Source: Candidatus Berkelbacteria bacterium (GTDB lineage Bacteria > Patescibacteriota > UBA1384 > UBA12157 > JAENIV01). From it: DNA of 13,179 nucleotides. The stretch is taken from the NCBI GenBank assembly GCA_016844295.1, contig JAENIV010000020.1:7381-20559 (forward strand), given 5' to 3'. The notes under the pieces were generated by a model. That model saw only the letters and a program-made list of their open reading frames with translations. It did not search any database and had not been told where the DNA came from. The translations under genes and the position numbers were made by a program. The first letter of the stretch is position 1. Each line of letters starts with the position of its first letter. Positions 6,135-12,607 of the stretch are shown piece by piece.

Positions 6135-7576
6135 ATATGGACCTAAACAAACTCAATTTAAAAGAGGCGTCAGAAAAACTTAAGAATGAGAAAATAACAT
6201 CTACAGAGATTATTGATGATTGTTTGACGCAGATCGGAAAAAAAGATAATGATATTAACGCGTACTTGACGGTCTTATCGGATGAGGCTAAGAAATCGGC
6301 CGAAGAATCGGACATGCGGAGAAAATCTGGTCGGGTCGCTTCGGAAATTGATGGCCTGCCGATCGCCATTAAAGATGTCATTTGTACCAAAAGTATTAAA
6401 ACAACGGCCGGTTCGAAGATTTTAGAAAATTTTATTCCACCATACGACGCGACGGTAGTATCGAAACTCAAAGATGCTGGAGCAATCATCATTGGCAAAA
6501 CTAATTTAGATGAATTTGCCATGGGCTCTTCAACGGAAAACTCAGCCTTTAAAATAACTAAAAATCCTTGGGACATCTCGCGCGTGCCAGGCGGTTCATC
6601 TGGCGGCTCCGCGGCGGCAGTAGCATCTGAGATGTGTTTGGCGGCATTAGGTTCCGACACCGGAGGTTCTATTCGTTTCCCGGCGAGTTTATGCGGAGTC
6701 GTAGGATTAAAGCCAACCTATGGCGCTGTATCGCGTTACGGTTTGATGGCCATGGCCTCCTCACTTGATCAAATCGGAACATTTACTAAAACTGTTGAAG
6801 ATGCAGAAATTTTATTCAATATCATATCCGGGTTTGACAAGCAAGACTCAACCTCTTTGAATAAAGAACTCAACAAGTCTAAGGATCCTAAAAATATGGT
6901 TCTGGGAATTCCGAAAGAGTATTTTTCCGAAGGATTGGATCCAAAAGTTAAAGAAGTGATCGAAAAGGCGATCGAAAAATTAAAACCAAAAGTAAAAGAA
7001 GTTGTAGAAATCAGTCTTCCAAATGCTCAATATGCTCTTGAAGTGTACTATATTATTATGTTTGTCGAGGTCTCGTCGAATCTGGCTCGTTATGATGGGG
7101 TAAAATATGGATATAGTACAAAAGAAGCGAAAGATTTGATCGAAGTATATTTCAAAAGCCGGGCAGAAGCGTTTGGCGCTGAAGCCAAACGGCGAATTAT
7201 ATTAGGAAATTATGCTTCGAGCGCCGGTTACATTGATCAATACTATTCAAGGGCCCAGAAAGTTCGTACATTAGTTAAAAAGGATTTTGAGGACGCTTTT
7301 AAAAAAGTAGATTTAATATTGGGGCCGGTTTCGCCCACAACTGCGTTTAAGATTGGTGAAAAAACCGACGATCCCTTAACCATGTATCTTTCGGACATTT
7401 ATACAATTTCGATTAATTTGGCAGGAATTCCGGCAATGTCAGTACCCGCTGGATTATCGAACAATTTGCCCGTGGGATTACAAATAATCGGTCCGGGCTT
7501 AAGCGAGAACAATATATTTAGTTTAGGTAAAACTTTTGAGGGGGCGAGAGGTGAGTTACCAAGTGCACCAGTATAA
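6131..7576 (+). CDS. gatA: Asp/Glu-tRNA amidotransferase subunit A (amidase)
   Basis: Glutamine-hydrolysing subunit of GatCAB that supplies ammonia to GatB. It is an amidase-signature enzyme with the Ser-cisSer-Lys triad K81 (in LPIAIKDV), S156 (GGSSGGSAAAVAS) and S180 (GSDTGGSIRFP). The spacings match S. aureus GatA (K79, S154, S178). The length of 481 residues is typical. The start overlaps the gatC stop as ATGA; a second ATG two codons later is also possible. The C-terminus ends in ARGELPSAPV without the Trp-His element seen in many GatA tails, and its last bases overlap the start of the next gene in another frame. Confidence 0.97.
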   Translation: MNMDLNKLNLKEASEKLKNEKITSTEIIDDCLTQIGKKDNDINAYLTVLSDEAKKSAEESDMRRKSGRVASEIDGLPIAIKDVICTKSIKTTAGSKILENFIPPYDATVVSKLKDAGAIIIGKTNLDEFAMGSSTENSAFKITKNPWDISRVPGGSSGGSAAAVASEMCLAALGSDTGGSIRFPASLCGVVGLKPTYGAVSRYGLMAMASSLDQIGTFTKTVEDAEILFNIISGFDKQDSTSLNKELNKSKDPKNMVLGIPKEYFSEGLDPKVKEVIEKAIEKLKPKVKEVVEISLPNAQYALEVYYIIMFVEVSSNLARYDGVKYGYSTKEAKDLIEVYFKSRAEAFGAEAKRRIILGNYASSAGYIDQYYSRAQKVRTLVKKDFEDAFKKVDLILGPVSPTTAFKIGEKTDDPLTMYLSDIYTISINLAGIPAMSVPAGLSNNLPVGLQIIGPGLSENNIFSLGKTFEGARGELPSAPV

Positions 7577-8039
7577 ACATAAAAAATCGGCTGAAGTCCA
7601 AATTGTGGAAGGATTTTTCAAGGCAATTTGGTGGATTATGAGTTTGCCTTTCAGATTAATATTTGGCAAGAAATCGGCTCGAGGCCGATCCGCCTCGGGC
7701 GGAAAAGTTGAGTTAAATAAAACTTATATTAATACTAAATGGCAGGAAATTGCCCAACTTATACAATTAGGGCATCCTTCAAATTATACCCGAGCAGTTT
7801 TGGAAGCCGATAAACTATTAGACCATATATTAAAAGGTTATCGCGCGCCGGGAATGACAATGGGCGATCGACTGAAAGCATCGGAAAATAGATTTTCGAA
7901 AGAAGGCTACAACGCCGCCTGGCAAGCCCATAAAGTCAGAAACGAATTAGTTCATAACAGCCAATATGAATTAATGGATTATTCCGCGAAAGATGCAATT
8001 AATAATTTTAAAAAAGCCATAGACGAATTGATCCGCTAA
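7551..8039 (+). CDS. Membrane-anchored HEPN-like domain protein
   Basis: From GTG 7551 (GAGGGGG six bases upstream, inside the gatA end) this gives 162 residues; a TTG at 7536 would add five more. Residues about 18-38 (VEGFFKAIWWIMSLPFRLIF) form a hydrophobic or amphipathic helix that probably attaches it to the membrane. A Gly/Ser/Arg-rich linker follows, then an all-alpha domain from about 62 to 162 with WQEIAQLI, AVLEADKLLDHIL, GDRLKA, AWQAHKVRNELVH and a final AINNFKKAIDEL helix. RNELVH (R130 to H135) fits the RX4H motif of HEPN folds, some of which are RNases. The family resembles short uncharacterised CPR proteins. Nuclease activity is not shown by the sequence; a binding or scaffold role is equally possible. 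It sits in the gat operon. Confidence 0.75.
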   Translation: MSYQVHQYKHKKSAEVQIVEGFFKAIWWIMSLPFRLIFGKKSARGRSASGGKVELNKTYINTKWQEIAQLIQLGHPSNYTRAVLEADKLLDHILKGYRAPGMTMGDRLKASENRFSKEGYNAAWQAHKVRNELVHNSQYELMDYSAKDAINNFKKAIDELIR

Positions 8040-8046
8040 TGCGGAT
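8031..8046 (+). other. Small hairpin over the stop codon of the HEPN-like gene
   Basis: ATCCGC (8031-8036), TAAT, GCGGAT (8041-8046) is a perfect 6-bp stem with a 4-base loop that contains the stop codon. It lacks a following U run, so it may be an mRNA processing or stability element rather than a terminator. Confidence 0.4.
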
Positions 8047-8069
8047 AGTTACATTTAGAAAGGAATATT

Positions 8070-8351
8070 ATGGAAGAACAAAGTAGGGCCCCTTATTTTC
8101 CGAATGAAGAGCCAATGCAAACTGGTGGCAAAGAATTCCCAGAGGAACCAGATTTAGTAGAAATCAGGATCGAACAACTGTCTCCAACTGTCCAGGCGAT
8201 ACTGTCTTTAAGGATGGCAAAATCACCGCATGCTAAACAAGGAGATGAAGCAAGAATGTTAGTATCTGAAATTAACGCTAGGGCTTTGGGTGAAAATACA
8301 AGTCCAGAAGTTACAGCTGAGAAATTACTAAAGGACGAACAAGAAAAATAA
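8070..8351 (+). CDS. Small acidic protein of unknown function, 93 residues
   Basis: The ATG follows AAAGGA at good spacing. The protein has a proline- and glutamate-rich, probably disordered first third (PYFPNEEP, FPEEPD). A helical part follows, from about residue 30 (LVEIRIEQLSPTVQAILSLRM), ending in EKLLKDEQEK. No membrane segment, cysteine pair or known motif is visible, and I do not recognise it. Its stop codon lies two bases before the gatB start, and gatB has no close ribosome site of its own, so translation of this gene probably drives gatB by coupling. Confidence 0.65.
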   Translation: MEEQSRAPYFPNEEPMQTGGKEFPEEPDLVEIRIEQLSPTVQAILSLRMAKSPHAKQGDEARMLVSEINARALGENTSPEVTAEKLLKDEQEK

Positions 8352-8353
8352 AT

Positions 8354-9781
8354 ATGAATCTAAAAACAGTAATCGGGCTGGAGATACACGTCCAGTTAAA
8401 AACCAAATCAAAAATGTTTTGTCGGTGTGACAACAATGCCGAAAACGCTGCTCCGAATTCTTTGGTGTGTTCTATTTGTATGGGCATGCCCGGGACTTTA
8501 CCGGTAGCCAATAAAACTGCTATCGAATGGACACTTAAAACTGGTTTAGCTTTAAACTCAGAAATTGCCGAGTTTAGTCGATTCGACCGCAAACATTATT
8601 TTTATCCTGACTTGCCGAAAGGCTACCAGATTTCTCAATACGATAAACCGTTTTGTACAGGTGGGTTTTTAGAAATAGATTCCGAGGGAACGCTTAAAAA
8701 AATCGGTATTCGCAGGGTACATTTAGAAGAAGATGCCGGGAAATTAGTCCATCCGGTCGGTAAAAATTTCACTTTGGTTGATCTAAACCGGGCAGGTACG
8801 CCGCTGATGGAAATTGTCACAGAGCCAGAAATTGCTTCACCGTCTGAGGCAAAAATATTTATTCAAGAACTAAGATCAATATTAAGATACTTGGATATTT
8901 CAGACGCAGATATGGAAAAAGGTCATCTCAGATGCGACGCCAATATTAGCATAGAGGTGGATAAGAAAGAGGGGATCCCGGTTGAAATTAAAAATATGAA
9001 CTCATTCCGTATGGTAGAGCGGGCTTTATTGTTTGAAGAAAAAAGACAGAAAGATTTATTGGAAAAACCTCTCAACTACGCTCGAGGTGAAGGTGAAAAA
9101 ATTATCAAAGAAACGCGCGGATGGGACGACGCTAAGGGTAATACATATTCCCAACGCTCTAAGGAATTCGCGCAAGACTATCGTTATTTTCCAGAACCGG
9201 ACTTGCCGCCATTTGCGCCACATAAAGCATTTAATATTGAACAATTAAAACAACAATTGCCGGAACTGCCTGCCGCAAAACGGCTGCGATATATTAAAAT
9301 TGGTTTGCCCGTGCAGGATGCGGCAATTATTGCAATTGATAAAAGTATGGCCCAATATTTTGAAAAGGTTGTCCAAAAAGTTACACCCAGACTTGCGGCT
9401 AATTGGATTATTAATGAATTAAAATCTAACGGCATATTAAGTATTGCGCCAGATAATCTAATTTTGCTATTAGAAAAAATCGACAAGGGCGAAATTTCTG
9501 GAAAAATTTCTAAGGAAATTCTAGGTGTAATGTTGGATACTGGCAAAAAGCCCGAGGAAATAATTGTCGAAAAGGGAATTAAACAAATCGGCTCTGAAGA
9601 TGAATTGGGTCAAATAATTGAAAATATAATATCTAAAAACGACAAATCAGTCATAGATTATCGCGCTGGTAAAAAAGAGGCCCTCGGATTCCTCGTTGGC
9701 CAAGTTATGCGCGAAACCAAAGGTCAGGCGAATCCTCAAATAGTTAACAAATTATTAATCGATAAATTAGCAAAGGATTAA
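8354..9781 (+). CDS. gatB: Asp/Glu-tRNA amidotransferase subunit B
   Basis: Subunit that binds the misacylated tRNA, activates the side-chain carboxyl with ATP and amidates it using ammonia from GatA. Seen: the opening GLEIHVQLKTKSKMFC; cysteines C23, C25, C39 and C42, the expected zinc site; MPGTLPVANK; the family signature HYFYPDLPKGYQISQYDKPF; HLEEDAGKL; DLNRAGTPLMEIVTEPE; RCDANISI; and a C-terminal helical (YqeY-like) tail that contacts tRNA. Length 475 is normal. The nearest AAAGGA lies about 19 bases upstream within the preceding gene, so coupling is likely. Two small genes separate it from gatCA, but all lie on one strand with no internal promoter seen. Confidence 0.97.
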   Translation: MNLKTVIGLEIHVQLKTKSKMFCRCDNNAENAAPNSLVCSICMGMPGTLPVANKTAIEWTLKTGLALNSEIAEFSRFDRKHYFYPDLPKGYQISQYDKPFCTGGFLEIDSEGTLKKIGIRRVHLEEDAGKLVHPVGKNFTLVDLNRAGTPLMEIVTEPEIASPSEAKIFIQELRSILRYLDISDADMEKGHLRCDANISIEVDKKEGIPVEIKNMNSFRMVERALLFEEKRQKDLLEKPLNYARGEGEKIIKETRGWDDAKGNTYSQRSKEFAQDYRYFPEPDLPPFAPHKAFNIEQLKQQLPELPAAKRLRYIKIGLPVQDAAIIAIDKSMAQYFEKVVQKVTPRLAANWIINELKSNGILSIAPDNLILLLEKIDKGEISGKISKEILGVMLDTGKKPEEIIVEKGIKQIGSEDELGQIIENIISKNDKSVIDYRAGKKEALGFLVGQVMRETKGQANPQIVNKLLIDKLAKD

Positions 9782-9782
9782 A

Positions 9783-10040
9783 ATGTCAAAAAACGACAAT
9801 AACTTAAGAACGGAATTTACCAAAACTATTATTCAATTTACCACGGCGGCTTTTGGGTTTGTAGCCGCTTTGGCTTGGAACGAAACAATTAAGCAATTTA
9901 TAGATAAATTTATTTCACCCGGTTCCGGTTTTGTCTCCAGTTTAATTTATGCAATGATGGTAACTTTTATTGCCGTTTTTGTTACTTATTACCTTGGTAG
10001 GGTTGCCCAGGCAAATAAAGAAAAGGAAGAAAAAAAATGA
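9783..10040 (+). CDS. DUF5654-like two-helix membrane protein
   Basis: 85 residues, starting one base after the gatB stop, with AAAGGA of the gatB end as ribosome site. Two hydrophobic stretches (about 16-32, TTAAFGFVAALAW, and about 48-72, SSLIYAMMVTFIAVFVTYYLG) flank a charged loop containing NETIKQF. It ends in a Lys/Glu-rich tail. The pattern FGFVAALAWNETIK followed by a second helix ending TYYLGR resembles the uncharacterised DUF5654 family known from archaea and CPR bacteria. Its function is unknown. It is the last gene of the gat transcript, because a new promoter follows. Confidence 0.75.
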   Translation: MSKNDNNLRTEFTKTIIQFTTAAFGFVAALAWNETIKQFIDKFISPGSGFVSSLIYAMMVTFIAVFVTYYLGRVAQANKEKEEKK

Positions 10041-10063
10041 ATCTTAGAACTAAATCTTTGTTT

Positions 10064-10091
10064 TTGACAAAAATTATTTTTCTTATAAAAT
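10064..10091 (+). promoter_or_regulatory. Promoter of the HtrA-like protease gene
   Basis: A consensus -35 TTGACA (10064-10069) is 16 bases from TAAAAT (10086-10091). The leader of about 15 bases carries AAGGAG (10101-10106), six bases from the ATG at 10113. Confidence 0.7.
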
Positions 10092-10112
10092 AAATTTCAC
10101 AAGGAGTTTTAT

Positions 10113-11270
10113 ATGCCCAAAATTAGTTACTTAGACGAAGCGTCAAATTCCAAACCAAAACGTTTTACACGCAGAGGATCTTTTATTGCATTTTTCTTAA
10201 TCCTGGCATTTTTAATGGGGGTTGTTGGCGGAACGGGAGCAATTTTACTTTTATCGTCAAACAGCAAACTTCAAAAATCCCTGGGAATTAACGGATCAAG
10301 TTTAAATATATCTACAACCAAAAATGAAAAAATCCGTTTAGAAGAATCCTCCGCCATTATTGATTCGGTTAAAAAGGTTACACCAGCGGTTGTTTCAATT
10401 ACTACGTCAACTAACGTGGAAGATTTTTTTGGAAATATTCAGGAACAACAAGGCGGAGGAACGGGATTTATTATTACCAATGACGGACTTATTTTAACAA
10501 ACAAACACTCTGTTTTAACTGCAGACAGTAAAACGTATGACGCTAAAGTTGTGGCTAAAGATCCGACGAACGACTTAGCGATTTTAAAAATTGAGGCCAA
10601 TGGCTTACCAGTGGTTGATTTGGGCAATTCCGATGATTTACAAATCGGTCAGTGGGTAATTGCTGTTGGCAATGCCCTAGGTCAACTTCAGAATACGGTT
10701 ACCGTTGGAGTTCTTTCGGCACGCGAAAGACAATTAACCGCCGGAGGCGGTGGTCAGCAGGAGCAATTAAATAACTTGCTTCAAACAGATGCCGCCATTA
10801 ATCCCGGCAATTCCGGTGGACCCCTGGTTAATCTTACCGGTCAAGTGGTCGGAATTAATACTGCAATTGCCGGGAATGCTCAAAATATCGGCTTTGCAAT
10901 TCCCATTAATCAAGCTAAAAGTGCTTTAGATTCATATAGAAAAAGCGGGAAAATTATTAAGCCCTTTATCGGTGTGCGATACGTGACTGTTAACAAAGAA
11001 ATTGCCAATATAAGAAATTTATCAGTAGATTACGGAGCCCTCTTAATTGGGGTGAGCGGCCAATCACCGGTTGTCAGTGGCTCGCCGGCAGATAAAGCTG
11101 GCTTAAAATCTGGAGATATAATTTTAGAACTTAATGGCGATCGGGTTGATGAAAATCATCCATTGGCGAGTTTAATTCCAAAATATCAACCCAATGAAGA
11201 AATAACTTTAAAAATTCTCCGTGACGGTGAGGAAGAGACCATTAAATTAAAATTAGGATCCACTGAATAA
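10113..11270 (+). CDS. Membrane-anchored HtrA/DegP-type serine protease (S1C) with PDZ domain
   Basis: Extracytoplasmic protease for damaged or unfolded envelope proteins. Seen: a basic cytoplasmic start (KPKRFTRRG); one membrane helix (about 23-48); a trypsin-like domain (about 80-270) with H132 (LTNKHSV), D154 (DPTNDLAILK) and S234 (NPGNSGGPLVN); and a PDZ domain (about 285-385) with SGSPADKAGLKSGDIILELNG. The triad is complete. The His-to-Asp distance is 22 residues, against 30 in E. coli DegP (H105, D135). The loop and strand usually between them (V-x-L-x-DG type) are missing, while the YDAKVVAKD strand is kept. The start is supported by AAGGAG and its own promoter. The gene ends one base from the end of convergent prfA. 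DegQ, DegS or HtrA cannot be told apart here. Confidence 0.93.
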   Translation: MPKISYLDEASNSKPKRFTRRGSFIAFFLILAFLMGVVGGTGAILLLSSNSKLQKSLGINGSSLNISTTKNEKIRLEESSAIIDSVKKVTPAVVSITTSTNVEDFFGNIQEQQGGGTGFIITNDGLILTNKHSVLTADSKTYDAKVVAKDPTNDLAILKIEANGLPVVDLGNSDDLQIGQWVIAVGNALGQLQNTVTVGVLSARERQLTAGGGGQQEQLNNLLQTDAAINPGNSGGPLVNLTGQVVGINTAIAGNAQNIGFAIPINQAKSALDSYRKSGKIIKPFIGVRYVTVNKEIANIRNLSVDYGALLIGVSGQSPVVSGSPADKAGLKSGDIILELNGDRVDENHPLASLIPKYQPNEEITLKILRDGEEETIKLKLGSTE

Positions 11271-11271
11271 A

Positions 11272-12165
11272 TTAAATATTTTTGAGGGATTCGTCGATAT
11301 TTGCATTTTTCAAGTTCTCGATAATTGGATCCAGGTTACCGTCTAAAATAGTAGATATTTTAGACCAAGATTTTTTAATTCGATGATCGGAAATTCTATC
11401 TTGCGGGTAATTATATGTCCGAATTTTTTCAGACCGGTCGCCAGTACCGATTTGAATACGACGGACGTCACCGCGTTCTTTCTGGCGTTTTTCTTCTTCG
11501 TTGGCTAAAAGTCTAGAGCGAAGAACTTTCATAGCCTTAGCTCGATTTTTGATTTGAGAACGTTCATCTTGACAAGTTACCACTAGACCGCTTGGAATAT
11601 GGGTAATTCGAACCGCGGAATCGGTTGTGTTGACGCCCTGCCCACCGTGGCCTTTAGCCCGATAAACGTCCACGCGAATGTCTTGAGGATTTATTTGTAA
11701 GTCAACTTCTTGGGCCTCAGGTAGGACAGCGATTGTCGCGGCTGATGTGTGCAATCGGCCTGATTTTTCAGTTTTAGGGACACGCTGAACTCTATGGACC
11801 CCGGATTCAAATTTCAAAGCCTCGTAAGAACCAGGACCAATAATTTCTGCGGTTAAATTGTTAATTCCCCCTAGAGGGGTTTTGTCTGAATCTAAAATTG
11901 TAAATTGCCAACCTTTACGTTCAGCGTAACGTTGGTACATTCGCAAAAGTTCTCCGGCAAAGAGTTCGGCTTCGTCGCCTCCGGTGCCGGCCCGGATTTC
12001 TAAAATGACATCTCGGTTAATATCAATTTGAGATGTCACTAATTTTTCTTTGATTGATTCAATTTCTTCTTGGGCCAACTCTCGGATGGCTGAATCATCT
12101 GCTTTATTATATAGTTCTTCAGCTTCCCGAAGTTGGCGTTTTAGATCCGAATGCGATACGTTCAT
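11272..12165 (-). CDS. prfA: Peptide chain release factor 1, shortened at the N-terminus
   Basis: Recognises UAA and UAG stops and triggers peptide release. Seen: EIRAGTGGDEAELFAGELLRMY; the RF1 codon-reading tripeptide P130-K131-T132 (PxT, not the SPF of RF2); GHGGQGVNTTDSAVRITH with GGQ at 174-176; and the C-terminal GDRSEKIRTYNYPQDRISDHR. At 297 residues it is short: GGQ and PxT sit 58-59 positions earlier than in E. coli RF1 (360 residues), so the first helix of domain 1 is absent. The ATG at 12163-12165 is the first usable start; the in-frame bases upstream are out-of-frame rpmE coding sequence with no start codon for at least 20 codons. It overlaps the rpmE end by 47 bases and has only an A-rich, weak ribosome site, so coupling is likely. 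Confidence 0.95.
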   Translation of the reverse strand: MNVSHSDLKRQLREAEELYNKADDSAIRELAQEEIESIKEKLVTSQIDINRDVILEIRAGTGGDEAELFAGELLRMYQRYAERKGWQFTILDSDKTPLGGINNLTAEIIGPGSYEALKFESGVHRVQRVPKTEKSGRLHTSAATIAVLPEAQEVDLQINPQDIRVDVYRAKGHGGQGVNTTDSAVRITHIPSGLVVTCQDERSQIKNRAKAMKVLRSRLLANEEEKRQKERGDVRRIQIGTGDRSEKIRTYNYPQDRISDHRIKKSWSKISTILDGNLDPIIENLKNANIDESLKNI

Positions 12166-12430
12166 TTTTTTCTTCTTTATTTTCTTTCTTCGATGTTTTT
12201 TTAGCCTTCTTGTTCGTCTGCATTTCTTGGGCTTTTTTTACACGTTCTTGGAATTTGTCCACTCGACCGGCGGTATCAATAAATTTAGCAGTGCCGGTGT
12301 AGAACGGATGGCAAGCAGAGCAGACTTCAACACGAATTTCCGACTCAGTTGAGCCGACTTCAAAAGTATTCCCGCACGAGCAGGTTACTTTGGCTTTTTC
12401 GTAATATTCAGGATGTAAATCTTTTTTCAC
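12119..12430 (-). CDS. rpmE: Ribosomal protein bL31 with a basic C-terminal extension
   Basis: Large-subunit protein bL31, which bridges to the small subunit head. The core (about 1-65) starts KKDLHPEYY and carries the zinc ligands C17, C19, C37 and C40 (the C+ type), with CSACHPFYTG. The start is GTG (12428-12430) with GGAG six bases before it. The protein is 103 residues against about 70 in E. coli. The extra tail is Lys-rich (KKAKKTSKKENKEEKNER), and its last 16 codons overlap prfA in another frame. This tail may be neutral drift of the coding region into prfA. Confidence 0.93.
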   Translation of the reverse strand: MKKDLHPEYYEKAKVTCSCGNTFEVGSTESEIRVEVCSACHPFYTGTAKFIDTAGRVDKFQERVKKAQEMQTNKKAKKTSKKENKEEKNERIAFGSKTPTSGS

Positions 12431-12436
12431 TTGTTA

Positions 12437-12455
12437 CTCCGTAGCTTTAGCGAAG
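12437..12455 (-). promoter_or_regulatory. Possible hairpin hiding the rpmE ribosome site
   Basis: In the rpmE leader CTTCG (12451-12455) can pair with CGGAG (12437-12441) around a 9-base loop, with one G-U pair. This would bury the GGAG ribosome site. E. coli rpmE is known to be autoregulated by L31 through its leader, so this is a plausible control point, but a 5-bp stem is weak. Confidence 0.35.
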
Positions 12456-12469
12456 GGTGATACAAAAAT

Positions 12470-12498
12470 ATTTTACCATAAAATAAATATCATGTAAA
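12470..12498 (-). promoter_or_regulatory. rpmE-prfA promoter
   Basis: On the minus strand TTTACA (12493-12498) is 17 bases from TAAAAT (12470-12475), which is preceded by TGG, an extended -10. Transcription should start near 12463, giving about 33 bases of leader. Confidence 0.7.
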
Positions 12499-12504
12499 GA
12501 TATA

Positions 12505-12533
12505 TTGCTAAAATACTTCAGATATGTTAAGAT
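12505..12533 (+). promoter_or_regulatory. rpsB promoter
   Basis: TTGCTA (12505-12510) is 17 bases from TAAGAT (12528-12533), which is preceded by TGT, an extended -10. Its -35 lies only six bases from the -35 of the rpmE promoter on the other strand. The leader of about 68 bases begins with TGGC-GATAG-GCCA (12541-12553) followed by six T (12558-12563), a small terminator-like element; this close to the start point it is more likely a 5' end stabiliser. Confidence 0.55.
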
Positions 12534-12607
12534 AATTTCGTGGCGATAGGCCATATATTTTTTAATTATTTTAGGTTACAATAATCTTTAGAAAGGACAA
12601 TTTGGAG

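Noticed and set aside
6109..6660. 183-codon open frame on the minus strand
   Set aside because: It is fully antisense to the start of gatA, which is certain from its catalytic triad, and it has no promoter or ribosome site.
8031..8046. Hairpin after the HEPN-like gene as a terminator splitting the gat operon
   Set aside because: It is not followed by a U run, and no promoter is seen before the next gene, so read-through to gatB is more likely.
9184..9546. 120-codon minus-strand frame inside gatB
   Set aside because: It is a shadow of the well-supported gatB frame.
12050..12352. Plus-strand frames of 82 and 100 codons across the prfA-rpmE junction
   Set aside because: They are antisense to rpmE and prfA; the Phe-rich composition simply mirrors the Lys-rich rpmE tail.
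12577..12582. TACAAT as the rpsB -10 box
   Set aside because: There is no acceptable -35 at 16-18 bases upstream, while TTGCTA-17-TAAGAT with an extended -10 is better.
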